Shown here one piece after another: positions 1 through 10,423 of a stretch of DNA of 64,000 bases. Each line of letters starts with the position of its first letter. Position 1 is the first letter of the stretch. Under the pieces are notes generated by a model. That model made no database searches, was not told the origin of the DNA, and saw only the letters and a list, made by a program, of their open reading frames with translations. The stretch comes from Leptospira perolatii (GTDB taxonomy: Bacteria > Spirochaetota > Leptospiria > Leptospirales > Leptospiraceae): contig NZ_NPDZ01000005.1 in assembly GCF_002811875.1 (NCBI RefSeq), positions 186,001 through 250,000 of the forward strand, read 5' to 3'. The translations under genes and the position numbers were made by a program.

Positions 1-372
1 GAGTTCTTGGGAAGAATAAAGTTTCCATTCTAAGTGGTATACTTTTTTAATTCCGTATTCGAAGCATTCTTTTAGCCAGATTTGGATTTCTTCTGGATTA
101 GGTGGGTTTTCGGTGATGGCCTTGGTGAGTTCCTCTTTGATTTCTGGAAAAAGAGAAATATGTGTAGGTAAAAAGGGAGAAAGTTCTCTCTCCGAAAAAC
201 CGTGGAGAGCTCCCAAAATTCCTGCTAAAATACATCGATTGAGAGGAGAAGAATTTTTCTGGGCCGCTACAATCCCGGCTTCTTTGGTTGCCCTTAACAA
301 ATCGTCTAGCGGAATTTTACCGGCAAGTATCGGCAAAGAATCTTGGTATTCTGCCGAATCGTCTTCTTTCAT
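1..372 (-). CDS. Hypothetical protein, 3' end outside window
   Basis: I read this open frame on the minus strand from an ATG at 372 down to base 1, giving 124 codons without a stop; the C-terminus lies outside the window. The product is soluble and acidic, beginning MKEDDSAEYQDSLPIL, with leucine-rich helical stretches and a tryptophan-containing segment (EEIQIWLKECFEYG) near the window edge. There is no signal peptide or membrane segment. I do not recognise a family. It is divergent from queG with only 17 bases between the two starts, so the promoter of at least one gene must lie inside the other or the starts are misplaced. Confidence 0.6.
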   Translation of the reverse strand, partial: MKEDDSAEYQDSLPILAGKIPLDDLLRATKEAGIVAAQKNSSPLNRCILAGILGALHGFSERELSPFLPTHISLFPEIKEELTKAITENPPNPEEIQIWLKECFEYGIKKVYHLEWKLYSSQEL

Positions 373-389
373 AGTTAAAGTTTCAGCTT

Positions 390-1319
390 ATGGTATTGGA
401 AAGTAAAGAACTTCTCCCAGATCTAGAAAAGATCGCATTTCAAAACGGCTTCCAATTGGTCGGAGCCGCGAAGGCACTCGTTCCTAATTCCGATAAGAAA
501 AATATCTTACAATGGGTCCAAGAAGGAAGATTCGGAACAATGAATTGGTATCCGAAAAATATGAATCTGAGACTGGAGCTGGAAGGTCTGGGATTTTCTC
601 CCGAGTCTGTTTTGGTGCTAGGTGCAGTTTATTATGACGAGGATTCGGAAGCAAAATTGGATCGATCTAAGTTTCGATTTTCCAGATACGCGATGGGAGA
701 GGACTATCATTCAGTTTTGAGGAAAAGAACCAAGTCCTTGCTGGAAGTACTTCGAACCCGATTTCCGGAGAATCAATTTCGACACGGAGTAGATTCTTTG
801 CCGGTTCCGGAAAAAGTTTTGGCTAGAGAAGCCGGAATCGGATGGATTGGAAAAAACACGAATCTCATTCACGAGGATTTTGGATCTTTCTTTTTTCTAA
901 GTACGATTTTTACGGATCTTCCTTTGCGGATTGAATCTACAGTAGCGAAGGATCGGTGCGGCACTTGCGATCTTTGCATACGCGCTTGTCCTACTTCTGC
1001 TTTGGAGCCGTATCGAATCGATGCGAGAAAGTGCATTTCTTACCGAAACATTGAAGACAAATCGGAAGAGGCAACAAGTCTGCACGGTTGGTTGTACGGT
1101 TGCGATATTTGCCAAGAGGTATGTCCTTGGAATCGTGTGAAAGCGAAGAGTAGAAAAGTACGGACCGCTATTCCGGAATTCAAACCAAAAGCACATTTTA
1201 TAGAAGAGCCGGAAAAATTGCTTCGGCTTACGGAAGACGAGTTTACTTCCTTTTTTTCGGATTCAGCGGTTTTACGAATCGGATTCAAAAAGTACCGAAG
1301 GAATATTGAGAATTTATAA
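390..1319 (+). CDS. queG: Epoxyqueuosine reductase QueG
   Basis: This cobalamin- and iron-sulfur-dependent enzyme performs the last step of queuosine synthesis, reducing epoxyqueuosine to queuosine in tRNA. The 309 residues fit the family. The catalytic aspartate is probably D135 in GVDSLPVPEK, followed by the family stretch GIGWIGKNTNLI. Two ferredoxin-like clusters are visible: C190, C193, C196 and C200 in CGTCDLCIRACP, and C238, C241 and C245 in CDICQEVCPWNR. No clear ribosome-binding site precedes the ATG, so the exact start is less sure. mutY follows after 51 bases on the same strand. Confidence 0.95.
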   Translation: MVLESKELLPDLEKIAFQNGFQLVGAAKALVPNSDKKNILQWVQEGRFGTMNWYPKNMNLRLELEGLGFSPESVLVLGAVYYDEDSEAKLDRSKFRFSRYAMGEDYHSVLRKRTKSLLEVLRTRFPENQFRHGVDSLPVPEKVLAREAGIGWIGKNTNLIHEDFGSFFFLSTIFTDLPLRIESTVAKDRCGTCDLCIRACPTSALEPYRIDARKCISYRNIEDKSEEATSLHGWLYGCDICQEVCPWNRVKAKSRKVRTAIPEFKPKAHFIEEPEKLLRLTEDEFTSFFSDSAVLRIGFKKYRRNIENL

Positions 1320-1370
1320 ACAAAAAACTACTTTTCGTCTTGTCACCCTGCTTCTGAATAGGAATGGACC

Positions 1371-2555
1371 ATGCCTAAGAAATCCAAGGATTCCACCTTA
1401 GACTTTTATAACCAAGAGGCGCTCGGCCAAACCACAAAGCAAAGGCTCAGAGATTGGTTTTATAAGGAAAAAAGGGATCTGCCTTTTCGAAAGAATCGAA
1501 CTCCGTACTCCACTTGGGTGAGCGAAATCATGCTGCAGCAAACAAGGGTCAATGCAATGCTTCCCTTGTACGAAAGATTTATGGAACGATTCCCGAATAT
1601 GGGAGAACTTGCCTCTTCCGACGAAGAGGAGGTCCTTCGGTACTGGAAAGGGCTCGGCTATTATTCTAGAGCGAAAAACTTACACAAAGGTGTAAAGAAA
1701 ATTCAGGAGGAATACGATGGTGTATTTCCTAAGACTTTGGAAGAGGCTCTATCTGTACCAGGTGTAGGACCTTACACCGCGAGGGCAATATTATCTATTT
1801 CTTATCAACTTCCCTTTGCTGTATTGGATGGAAACGCAAAGCGCGTACTTTCTAGACTTGCGCTGTTTGACCAGAACTCCGGAAAAAAATCTGGAGAAGT
1901 AGCTCCTGCAAAGGTCGCTTCTATAAATTCGGATTCTATCTTACAAAAAATTGCGGATCGTTTTCTGGACCAAAACTTTCCGGGAGATCATAACGAAGCT
2001 GTAATGGAATTAGGAGCGAGGATCTGTCTTCCCGTGCCTATCTGTTCTAACTGTCCTCTCCAGGCAGATTGTCTTGCCTTTAGAGAGGGAAAGCAAAACG
2101 ATCTTTTGGAAGTTCGCAAAAAAAATCAGGAAGTGAGATTGGGAATTCGTTTTCTATTGGTTCGCGGTCCGAGTGGAATTCTACTCCTGCGAACTCCAAA
2201 ACGCAGATTTTTTAAAACGATCTATTCTTTGCCGTATCATTGGGAGGGAGAGAGTCCCTACAACCTGGATCCGATTTTAGTAAAAAGCGAATCAGCGCGA
2301 GATTTGCAGATACAGTTTTCTCACACAATCACGCATCACAAAATTACCGGATATCTTTCGGAAATGGTTCTGAACCAAAAAGAGGAACATGCATTGAGTG
2401 GAAATCTAGAAGAGCTACAAATCGATGTAAAATGGTGTGACTGGAATCACTTGGAAACAGAGTTTCCTTCTTCCATATCTAGAAAGATTCTCAAAGAAAT
2501 TGGCTCGGTCGGAGATTCGCTCTTTGGACTGAACTACCAAAGGAAAAAAAAGTGA
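1371..2555 (+). CDS. mutY: A/G-specific adenine glycosylase MutY
   Basis: MutY removes adenine mispaired with 8-oxoguanine. The helix-hairpin-helix domain carries the catalytic glutamate E52 in SEIMLQQTRV, the hairpin VPGVGPYTARAIL and the catalytic aspartate D153 in VLDGNAKRVL. An iron-sulfur loop follows with C219, C225, C228 and C234. The first spacing is five residues where E. coli MutY has six. The C-terminal third (from about residue 255) looks like the NUDIX-like domain that recognises 8-oxoguanine. At 394 residues it is somewhat longer than E. coli MutY because of an insert between D153 and the cluster. Its stop overlaps the GTG start of the next gene. Confidence 0.95.
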   Translation: MPKKSKDSTLDFYNQEALGQTTKQRLRDWFYKEKRDLPFRKNRTPYSTWVSEIMLQQTRVNAMLPLYERFMERFPNMGELASSDEEEVLRYWKGLGYYSRAKNLHKGVKKIQEEYDGVFPKTLEEALSVPGVGPYTARAILSISYQLPFAVLDGNAKRVLSRLALFDQNSGKKSGEVAPAKVASINSDSILQKIADRFLDQNFPGDHNEAVMELGARICLPVPICSNCPLQADCLAFREGKQNDLLEVRKKNQEVRLGIRFLLVRGPSGILLLRTPKRRFFKTIYSLPYHWEGESPYNLDPILVKSESARDLQIQFSHTITHHKITGYLSEMVLNQKEEHALSGNLEELQIDVKWCDWNHLETEFPSSISRKILKEIGSVGDSLFGLNYQRKKK

Positions 2556-4330
2556 GCCTAAGATCTACTTCAGATTTTTTGAAAGAACTATCGCTTCGCA
2601 AAGAACTTTTCGTCATCGAGGAGGAAGTGGATCCGATTTTGGAATTGGCAGAGATCCAAAGAAGGGTCGTTGCAAAGAGGGGTCCTGCTTTGCTCTTCCG
2701 CAAAGTAAAAGGATCTTCTTTTTCCGTGGCCACAAATTTGTACGGCTCCTCTAACAGAATACGGATCGCATTCGGGCAGGATCCCGAGAAATTTGTGCAA
2801 TCAGTTGCGAAGACGATCAAAGAAAATATGCCTCCTTCTTTTCGCTCGATTTGGGAGGCAAAATCCCTCGCTTGGTCTGCGTTTAAAATCGGCCTCAAGA
2901 AAGTACGAAAAGCTCCGGTGTTAGAATCGGAGCAGAATTCTTTGGAAGATTTGCCGGCAATCCAGTCTTGGCCTTTGGATGCCGGAAGATTTATTACGTT
3001 TCCACTTGTGTACACGGAAAGCCCGAACACAGGAAAAGGAAACCTTGGAATGTATAGAATCCAATTTCACGCGCCTAAATTGGCCGGGATGCATATACAA
3101 ATTCATAGAGGAGGCGGATTCCATTACAACGAAGCGGAACAAAAAGATCAGTCTCTGCAAGCTCATATCTATGTAGGAGGTCCTCCCGCTCTAACAATTG
3201 CAGCGGTTGCTCCACTGCCGGAAGAAATTAGCGAGTTTCTTCTCGCGTCCCTATTATTGGGAGAAAAATTGCGGTGGACTAAGAGAAATAAAATTTCCTC
3301 TTACCCGATCGTGGCAGATGCAGATTTCGCGATCATCGGAAGAATACCGCCTAAGATACGTAAGCCGGAAGGTCCTTTTGGAGACCATTACGGATACTAT
3401 GCCTTACAGCACGATTATCCGGTTTTTGAAGTCGATCGCATCTTTCACAGAAAGGATGCAATCTGGCCGGCGACAGTCGTAGGAAGGCCTCCGCAGGAGG
3501 ACCACTGGATCGCGGAATATCTGCAAGATTTACTTTCCCCTATGTTTCCGATCGTGATGCCTCAGGTAAGGGGAGTATGGGCATACGAAGAATCCGGAGT
3601 ACATTCTCTGGCGGCTGCAATCGTAAAAGAGAGATACAAAAAAGAAGCCTTTATGGGAGCTCTCCGCATTCTAGGAGAAGGCCAGCTTTCGCTGACGAAA
3701 GTCTTATTAGTAACAGATCAGGAAATCTCGCTAAAAGACTTTAAAAAAACATTCATTACGATTTTAGAAAGAATGAATCCTAGAACCGATCTGCATATTT
3801 TTTCCAATATCTCCCAAGATACTTTAGACTATACTGGACCGAAGGTAAACGAAGGAAGCAAAGCCGTGTTCCTCGGAGTCGGTCCGGTGACCAGAGACCT
3901 TCCTACAAAACTTCCGAGTGCTCTCAAATCCAAGCGGTTCGGAACAGTGAAAATTTATTGCCCGGGGGTCTTGGTGATTTCAGGGCCGAAGTTTCGTTCG
4001 GGTGACACAGTTGCTCTAGAGTTACTCAAAGAAGCCGCAATTCAAGAATTCACTTTCGCATTCTTAGTCGATGACGCCGAGGCCGCTGTACAATCGGATC
4101 ATGATTTTATTTGGCATATCTTTACTCGCTTTGAGCCTGCCTCCGATATTTACGGAAAGACAGAAGTTGTTCGAAATCATTTATCCTTTCAGCCAGTCAT
4201 GGTCGCAGACTGTAGAATGAAGGATTGGTATCCCCCGGTTTTAGAGAGCGACCCGAAAGTTGTCAGTAGAGTTGAAGATAGATTTGGTAGACTTTTGAAA
4301 TCTATCCCTACGAATGGAGATCATGGCTAA
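2552..4330 (+). CDS. UbiD-family prenylated-FMN decarboxylase
   Basis: The product belongs to the UbiD family, which removes carboxyl groups from aromatic or unsaturated acids using prenylated FMN made by a UbiX partner. The family hallmarks are present: NLGMYRIQFH with the conserved arginine, HRGGGFHYNEAEQ, and PEGPFGDHYGYYA with conserved acidic residues. At 592 residues it is longer than E. coli UbiD (about 497), with extra sequence near the N-terminus (about residues 95-125). It starts with GTG in a four-base overlap with mutY and overlaps hldD by eight bases, so the three genes are probably one transcript. In a menaquinone-using organism a role in quinone synthesis is a reasonable inference, but the substrate is not shown by the sequence. 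Confidence 0.88.
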   Translation: MSLRSTSDFLKELSLRKELFVIEEEVDPILELAEIQRRVVAKRGPALLFRKVKGSSFSVATNLYGSSNRIRIAFGQDPEKFVQSVAKTIKENMPPSFRSIWEAKSLAWSAFKIGLKKVRKAPVLESEQNSLEDLPAIQSWPLDAGRFITFPLVYTESPNTGKGNLGMYRIQFHAPKLAGMHIQIHRGGGFHYNEAEQKDQSLQAHIYVGGPPALTIAAVAPLPEEISEFLLASLLLGEKLRWTKRNKISSYPIVADADFAIIGRIPPKIRKPEGPFGDHYGYYALQHDYPVFEVDRIFHRKDAIWPATVVGRPPQEDHWIAEYLQDLLSPMFPIVMPQVRGVWAYEESGVHSLAAAIVKERYKKEAFMGALRILGEGQLSLTKVLLVTDQEISLKDFKKTFITILERMNPRTDLHIFSNISQDTLDYTGPKVNEGSKAVFLGVGPVTRDLPTKLPSALKSKRFGTVKIYCPGVLVISGPKFRSGDTVALELLKEAAIQEFTFAFLVDDAEAAVQSDHDFIWHIFTRFEPASDIYGKTEVVRNHLSFQPVMVADCRMKDWYPPVLESDPKVVSRVEDRFGRLLKSIPTNGDHG

Positions 4331-5285
4331 AAAAAGAATCGTTATCACCGGCGGAGCGGGCTTGATCGGATGCAACCTAGTGCGACTCTGCAATAGCCGA
4401 GGAATAAAAGATATTCTGATCGTAGATCATCTTGGCACGTCTCAAAAGTGGAAAAATCTGAGAGGCCTAGAATATTCCGATTATTTAGAAAAACAGGATT
4501 TTCTGAATCGGATCCGAAAAGGAAAATTTCTAAAAGGTACAACACATGTACTTCATATGGGTGCCTGTTCTTCCACAACGGAAACTAACGCATCCTATCT
4601 GATAGAGAACAATTACGAATACACAAAAATACTCGCAGAGAATTGCCTCAAAAGGGGGGTTAGATTCTTGTACGCATCTTCCGCGGCGACGTATGGAGAC
4701 GGAGAATTCGGGTATGACGATACAGGATCGATCCAGCATCTAAAGCCTCTGAATATGTACGGCTATTCTAAGCAGATGTTCGATCTCTACGCGGATAAAA
4801 AGGGATATTTATCCAAGATTACCGGAGTGAAATTTTTCAATATATTCGGTTTCGGTGAGGCCCACAAGGGTGATATGAGGTCCGTCGTTTTAAAAGGATA
4901 CGAACAGGTTCTCGCAGAAGGAAAGCTCAAGTTATTCAAATCCTACAAACCGGAATATAAGGACGGAGAACAAAAAAGGGATTTCTTGTATGTAAAAGAT
5001 GCGGCAAAAATATGCCTGCATTTGCTATTTGGGGATCATTACGGGATTTATAATGTAGGAAGAGGAATCGCAGAAACCTGGTTATCTTTGACCGGAGCCT
5101 TATTTAAAGCGATGGGAAGAACACCTAACATAGAATTTGTGGAAATGCCGGAAAGTCTTCAGCCAAAATACCAGTATTTTACAAAAGCAGAAACTACCAA
5201 ATTGAGCGAAACCGGGTACAAGGATGGATTTACTAGCCTGGAAGAGGCGGTTGCGGACTACGTTGCTCTATTAGGAAAGGATTAA
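4323..5285 (+). CDS. hldD: ADP-L-glycero-D-manno-heptose 6-epimerase
   Basis: HldD (RfaD) converts ADP-D-glycero- to ADP-L-glycero-D-manno-heptose for the LPS inner core. The Rossmann motif ITGGAGLIGCNLV opens the protein, the signature GACSSTTET follows, and the SDR pair is in MYGYSKQMFD. A further family segment is KFFNIFGFGE. I chose the ATG at 4323 over the upstream in-frame ATG at 4314 because a GGAG lies just before it and because homologues begin immediately before the first strand. It overlaps the UbiD-like gene by eight bases and is followed by a hairpin that separates it from the convergent ArsR gene. Confidence 0.93.
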   Translation: MAKKRIVITGGAGLIGCNLVRLCNSRGIKDILIVDHLGTSQKWKNLRGLEYSDYLEKQDFLNRIRKGKFLKGTTHVLHMGACSSTTETNASYLIENNYEYTKILAENCLKRGVRFLYASSAATYGDGEFGYDDTGSIQHLKPLNMYGYSKQMFDLYADKKGYLSKITGVKFFNIFGFGEAHKGDMRSVVLKGYEQVLAEGKLKLFKSYKPEYKDGEQKRDFLYVKDAAKICLHLLFGDHYGIYNVGRGIAETWLSLTGALFKAMGRTPNIEFVEMPESLQPKYQYFTKAETTKLSETGYKDGFTSLEEAVADYVALLGKD

Positions 5286-5358
5286 ACGAAGGAAAATCGA
5301 AGAGCAAGTGAGGCGAAATCGATTTTTCACCAAAACGCCGTTCGGAAGACATTATTGG

Positions 5359-5398
5359 AAATATCAGACTTTCTTTCTGATAGGAAAGCCTGATATTT
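5359..5398. terminator. Bidirectional hairpin terminator
   Basis: A 15-base stem with one mismatch (arms 5359-5373 and 5384-5398, ten-base loop) sits between the convergent hldD and ArsR genes. The outer stem is A/T rich, giving a TTT run on either strand, so it could stop transcription from both sides. Confidence 0.65.
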
Positions 5399-5408
5399 TA
5401 GAAACCGA

Positions 5409-5711
5409 TTATTTTACGAAAATCTGTAAAAGCTGTTTCGCAAAACTCTTAAATTTTTGATCCCGAATCGAGTAGAACACCTGATTAGAAACCTTTTTGC
5501 TTCCAAGGTAGCCAGCTTCTTTCATCTTGCTAAGATGTTGTGATGCCGCTGACTGGCTGATACCTAGTGCGTCTACTAATTCTCCTACGCTATGCTCTTT
5601 CTTGGAAAGGTAGAGCAGGATTTTAAGTCTATCGGGGTGAGCAACTGCTTTCAGTCCACGGATGGTCGAGTCCAGTTGGTTCTTCTTAATCTCTAACTTT
5701 TGGGCTGCCAT
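5409..5711 (-). CDS. ArsR-family winged-helix regulator
   Basis: A 100-residue DNA-binding protein of the ArsR/SmtB type. Helix-turn-helix residues are visible in ELVDALGISQSAASQHLSKM, preceded by AHPDRLKILLYLSK and followed by the wing KKVSNQVFYSIRD. The cysteine pair used for metal sensing in ArsR/SmtB helix 3 is absent and the protein has no cysteine, so it probably senses something other than a thiophilic metal, or acts through protein contacts. I chose the ATG at 5711, which has AAGGA upstream, over an in-frame ATG at 5765. It stands alone with a long AT-rich upstream region, consistent with autoregulation. Confidence 0.88.
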   Translation of the reverse strand: MAAQKLEIKKNQLDSTIRGLKAVAHPDRLKILLYLSKKEHSVGELVDALGISQSAASQHLSKMKEAGYLGSKKVSNQVFYSIRDQKFKSFAKQLLQIFVK

Positions 5712-6178
5712 TTGTTTCCTTCTTTTATTTTGATTCCATAATAGACCAGACCTAGAATTAATCAAGAATTTCCCGAGAATAGGTGGGTTTTTAACAATAG
5801 AATATTCATGTAAATTATGAAATAATTATGATATAAATAAGGTAAAACAAATTAGAATTATTGTTTATTCTGATATGGAATTAGGGTTATTTTCTAATAT
5901 TATGGAATTGTATTTTCCTTCATCCATCACGAAAATATTAATTCGAAAAACGTTTTTAACTAGCCGTTCGGAATAGTGATTCAGAAATCGTTTGATAAAA
6001 ATCGATAGATAAATTGTAAAAAAGTAATTGACCGGAATCGGGCTGATTAAAATCCCTTCAAAAAATGGAATAAAGAGAAACCTAATTTAAGGAAAGAAGG
6101 AATAGCTGGGAGGCTTGTAATTTTCGCTGCAGGCATAACTGCAGCGAAACAATTTATATTCTGTTTTTCTGAAATTCC
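5712..6178. other. AT-rich intergenic region upstream of ArsR gene
   Basis: About 470 bases without a credible gene. It is strikingly AT-rich compared with its surroundings. It holds an imperfect palindrome at roughly 5802-5827 (AATATTCAT, seven-base spacer, ATGAAATAATT) that could be an ArsR operator, and a perfect inverted repeat at 6122-6149, listed separately. I see no open frame with coding character. Confidence 0.6.
6122..6149. repeat. Perfect 11-bp inverted repeat
   Basis: The arms TTTCGCTGCAG (6122-6132) and CTGCAGCGAAA (6139-6149) flank a six-base loop. It lies 30 bases beyond the stop of the minus-strand SDR gene and could be its 3' hairpin, although no T-run follows in that direction. 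Confidence 0.6.
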
Positions 6179-6938
6179 TTAGATTTTTACTCCGCCGGAA
6201 ATTTCCAATACGACTCCATCTACAAGTTCGTTCTCTGCGATAAATGCAGCAGTACTTGCAATTTCTTCAGGCTGTCCTAGCCTTCCGATTGGAATCAAAG
6301 CTTCCCATTTTTTTAATGCTTCCGGATTCATGTCTTTCATTACCATTTCCGTGGCGATGAATCCAGGTGCAATTCCTGCGACTCGAATTCCGTACCGACT
6401 CAATTCTTTTGCCCAAAGTTTTGTCATGGCAGCTACACCTGCCTTTGCTGCGGAATAATTCGTTTGTCCGGGATTCCCGTGCATAGAAACGGATGCGATT
6501 GGAATGATTACTCCTTTAGAACCAGTCTGTATCATTTGAACAGCTGCTTCTCTTCCAGTTAAGAAAACTCCAGTCAAATTGACATCGATCACAGCCTGCC
6601 AATCAGAAAGACTCATTTTGGACTGAACCTTTCCCGAAGCCTTGTCCGTTTTGATCAAAAGTCCGTCTCTTAAAATTCCTGCATTTAAAACCGCAATGTC
6701 CAAACTTCCGAACTGAGAGACCGCTTCCTGCATCAGTTTTTCTGCGTCTGCTTCCTTGGAAACGTCTGTTTTGACTGCGATTGCTTTGGCCCCTAGGGAT
6801 TGGATGTCCTTGAGTGCAGCGCTTAACTTTTCTTCGGAAATATCGGATAGAACGATATTTGCCCCTAATTTTGCAAAATGTTCAGCCATGGCTTTACCTA
6901 AGCCTCCGGCCGAGCCGGTAATAACGGCCGTCTTTCCT

Positions 6939-6949
<11 letters not shown>
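6179..6949 (-). CDS. FabG-like short-chain dehydrogenase/reductase
   Basis: A 256-residue classical SDR. The cofactor loop is [15 protein letters not shown] near residue 11, followed by the NAG motif in [11 protein letters not shown], the catalytic serine in IASVSMHG and the YxxxK pair in NYSAAKAG. The C-terminal part (GFIATEM, and GGVKI at the end) is also typical of FabG-type 3-ketoacyl reductases. The acidic residue after the second strand (LSDIS) leaves NAD preference possible, so I do not call it the fatty-acid FabG. Its start overlaps the preceding GHKL ATPase gene by 11 bases, suggesting translational coupling. Confidence 0.85.
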
Positions 6950-7643
<694 letters not shown>

Positions 7644-7974
7644 GCCCGTCCTTCGATAGGAAGTTCGAGGTCAGTTTCAACGTTTCCTTCCATCAATCAA
7701 TCAAAAATCTGCTCCCGAACGAGCTCGTTTTCGAAAACCATTTCCCGGTAGAAGGCAAGTTTCGGCCGGAACCTTGGTTTAAAGAATCCTTTATTTCCAT
7801 TTTCTTGTATAAGGCTTTTCGATTGGATCCAAACAGTTTTCGTTCCAAACCATCGAGTTCACTTTTGCAAGCTTCCTCGATCACTAGAAAAAAAAGAAAA
7901 GCCTAACAAAAAATACCTTTACAAATAATAAGCACTATACGAAAGAATAGGTATCTCTTATTTGGGTTAAGGTC
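7644..7974. other. Divergent intergenic region before recN
   Basis: About 330 bases between the divergent GHKL ATPase and recN genes. Two overlapping short frames exist: 7637-7906 on the plus strand, and 7693-7884 on the minus strand with a GTG start and no ribosome-binding site. Neither has convincing coding character; the minus one is charged and helix-like at its N-terminus, so a 63-residue protein cannot be excluded. The last 70 bases before recN are AT-rich and probably hold its promoter. An AAGG lies just upstream of the recN ATG. Confidence 0.5.
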
Positions 7975-9681
7975 ATGTTACAAACATTGGTGATCAAAGA
8001 TTTTACTTTAATTGAATTTGCTCAGATTGATTTTCGGAACGGTCTGACTGCCATCACCGGAGAAACCGGGTCCGGAAAATCCTTACTTCTAGACGCTATT
8101 TCTTCTCTGTTAGGCGGTAGAAGCAGTACAATGGACATTCGAACCGGATCAGATCGCTATTTGCTGGAGGCAGTAGTGGATATAAGCGGAAATCCTTCTG
8201 CAAAGACATGGCTCTCGGAAAAAGGAATCCAGATTTCAGGGAATGAACTAATACTTCGCAAAGAATATTCTAGAGATGGAAAATCTAAAATCCAGATCAA
8301 TCATACTCTAGGTTCGATACAGCTCTTGAAAAGCTTGGGAGAATTACTTGCAGAGGTACATAACCAAAACGATCAGATTCTACTTTTGGAAAAGGCACAA
8401 CAACTAGATATTCTTGATATGTACTCCGGAAATCTTCCCCTAAGACAGGAAGTAAAGGAGGGTTTCTTAACCTACCGAAGCCTTCGAAAAAGGCTAGAAG
8501 AACTGGAAGCGAACCGAGAAGATAAAAATAGAAAGAAGGAAATCCTAGAGTACCAGATTGAGGAAATCCAAACTGCTAAATTAAAGGAAGGAGAAGAAGA
8601 GGAACTTCTCCAGGAAGAGAACCTGCTGACTCACGGAGAAAAGCTATGTGAGAATTTGGAATTGATCTCCGGAATTCTTTTCGAGGCAGAAGGCTCTGTG
8701 GTCTCAGCCTTTCCGAAGGTTTTAGGAGCCGCAGAGAAGATTAAGAATATACATCCTAGTTTTGGAGAGATTGATTCTTCGTTGCAGGAGGTATATTCTC
8801 AAATTCGGGAAATCATAGAGAATGTCCAGGACCAGAAAGAAGAAGTATTCTTTTCTCCGGATCGTCTTGCGCTAGTGCAATCACGTTTGGACTTGATTCA
8901 CAAACTAAAAAAGAAGTATGGCGCTTCGGTTTCCGAGATCCTTCAATCTCAAAAAAAAGCAGAAGGAGAACTGGAAGCTCTAGAGCAAAACTTGGATTCA
9001 AAACTTTCTCTAGAAAGAGAGAAGAAAAAAGCTACAGAAAAACTAGCTCAGCTTTGCCTGCAACTTTCCCGAGCCAGAAGAGAATCCTTGGTAAAATTTG
9101 AAGCAAGGTTAAAAGCCGAATTGCAATTCTTGGGAATGCAAGGTGCAGGAATCCAAGTAGTGCTTCGTTGGGAGGCCAGTCCAGAAGGAGAAGTCCAATC
9201 CCAAGGAAAATCCTATCTGGTAAGCGAATTTGGGCTGGACCAGGCGGAATTCTATTTTAGTCCGAATCCGGGCGAGAAGCCTAGACCATTGCGCAAAATC
9301 GCGTCTGGTGGAGAGATCTCGAGGGTAATGCTCGCAATCAAAAGCGTACTCGGCTCAAACTATGACGGAAGAATGTTAGTATTCGATGAAATTGATTCCG
9401 GATTAGGTGGTGAAATCGCAATCGATGTCGCAAAGAAGCTCTCGGTTCTTGCAAAGACCCACCAAATTCTATTGGTGACACATTTGCAGCAAATCGCTGC
9501 AGCAGCAGATCATCACTTAAAAGTACAAAAGAGAGTCAACGAAGGAAGGACAGTCTCGGAAGTAGAATTTTTAGGGATGCAAGAAAGGACTTTGGAACTC
9601 GCAAGGATGATCTCGGGTCAAAATGTGTCCAAAGGTGCTCTGGACCACGCGAAGGAGTTACTCAGAAAGAAAGTTGGATAA
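7975..9681 (+). CDS. recN: DNA repair protein RecN
   Basis: RecN is an SMC-like ATPase that acts in double-strand-break repair. The Walker A motif GETGSGKS is at residues 29-36 and the head domain continues to about residue 150. A long coiled-coil middle follows (about 155-370, rich in E, K and L). The C-terminal half has the ABC signature [17 protein letters not shown], the Walker B segment [13 protein letters not shown] and the H-loop [12 protein letters not shown]. The length of 568 residues is normal for the family. It precedes exbB by about 130 bases, with a hairpin between. Confidence 0.95.
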   Translation: MLQTLVIKDFTLIEFAQIDFRNGLTAITGETGSGKSLLLDAISSLLGGRSSTMDIRTGSDRYLLEAVVDISGNPSAKTWLSEKGIQISGNELILRKEYSRDGKSKIQINHTLGSIQLLKSLGELLAEVHNQNDQILLLEKAQQLDILDMYSGNLPLRQEVKEGFLTYRSLRKRLEELEANREDKNRKKEILEYQIEEIQTAKLKEGEEEELLQEENLLTHGEKLCENLELISGILFEAEGSVVSAFPKVLGAAEKIKNIHPSFGEIDSSLQEVYSQIREIIENVQDQKEEVFFSPDRLALVQSRLDLIHKLKKKYGASVSEILQSQKKAEGELEALEQNLDSKLSLEREKKKATEKLAQLCLQLSRARRESLVKFEARLKAELQFLGMQGAGIQVVLRWEASPEGEVQSQGKSYLVSEFGLDQAEFYFSPNPGEKPRPLRKIASGGEISRVMLAIKSVLGSNYDGRMLVFDEIDSGLGGEIAIDVAKKLSVLAKTHQILLVTHLQQIAAAADHHLKVQKRVNEGRTVSEVEFLGMQERTLELARMISGQNVSKGALDHAKELLRKKVG

Positions 9682-9705
9682 TACTGAAACTTCTAGTAGC
9701 TGAAA

Positions 9706-9750
9706 AAAGGAAAGATTTCTTCTTCAGGGGTAAAAAGGGATCTTTCCTTT
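9706..9750 (+). terminator. Possible hairpin after recN
   Basis: An 11-base perfect stem (AAAGGAAAGAT at 9706-9716 and its complement at 9740-9750) lies 25 bases after the recN stop. The loop is long (23 bases) and no clear T-run follows, so it may be a weak terminator or an RNA-stability element. Confidence 0.4.
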
Positions 9751-9812
9751 AAAAATCGTTTGGCAGTACCGACCTACTCGGAAACCCTACACCAGGGAGA
9801 ACCTAAACAGAC

Positions 9813-10418
9813 ATGATCCTTGCCAAAACGGACTCCTTAGTTTCCATTATACCACCGGAAACAGTACCGATTCTGATTCTACTCGTGTCCATTATTGGAT
9901 TTACGATTATTATCGAAAGATTAATCTTCTTTACCCGCTGGAAGGCACTTTCTCCTGACGAGTGGAGGAAGGTAAAAGACCTTCTCAAAGATAAAAACTA
10001 TGATGGTGCATTTGAACTTCTCAAGAATCTAAGCCAAGGTCCTACTTCGTTAGTGGTGCAGGCTGCGATTTCTCAATATCGCAAGAATACTTCTGGGGTA
10101 GAAGATGAAATTTTGTCCCAAGGTCTCGGACAGATCCAGAGAATGGATAAGTTTCTCTCCGCTCTGGGGACGATCGCTACGATTTCTCCATTGTTAGGTG
10201 TATTGGGGACGGTTCTCGGAATTATTCGTTCCTTTGCAGAAGGTTCTGGTACGAGAGGGGCGGAAGTAGGGATCAGCGAGGCTCTGATTACCACAGCTAT
10301 GGGACTTGCGATCGCAATCCCGGCCTATATTTTTTATAATTTCTTTCAGAAGAGAAAGGAAGACGCGATTTCCGAAATGGAAACCATCTCTGACCAAGCA
10401 TTAAAGTACTTAAAGTAA
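9813..10418 (+). CDS. exbB: MotA/TolQ/ExbB-family proton channel protein
   Basis: An inner-membrane component of a proton-driven energiser. Three membrane segments are visible in the family arrangement: about residues 18-40, 114-138 and 157-178, with a cytoplasmic loop between the first two. The second segment, [20 protein letters not shown], is the family signature. At 201 residues it is TolQ/ExbB-sized rather than MotA-sized. The partner exbD gene follows after five bases and bamA follows that. No TonB or TolA gene is present nearby, so which transporter it drives cannot be said. Confidence 0.88.
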   Translation: MILAKTDSLVSIIPPETVPILILLVSIIGFTIIIERLIFFTRWKALSPDEWRKVKDLLKDKNYDGAFELLKNLSQGPTSLVVQAAISQYRKNTSGVEDEILSQGLGQIQRMDKFLSALGTIATISPLLGVLGTVLGIIRSFAEGSGTRGAEVGISEALITTAMGLAIAIPAYIFYNFFQKRKEDAISEMETISDQALKYLK

Positions 10419-10423
10419 TTGTT

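Noticed and set aside
113..406. Plus-strand open frame at the left edge
   Set aside because: It is antisense to the better-supported minus-strand gene at 1-372, and overlaps the start of queG.
897..1288. Minus-strand frames inside queG
   Set aside because: They are antisense to the conserved iron-sulfur part of QueG and have no recognisable product.
2491..3030. A 179-codon minus-strand frame opposite mutY and the UbiD-like gene
   Set aside because: It has no family features and lies entirely opposite two well-supported conserved genes.
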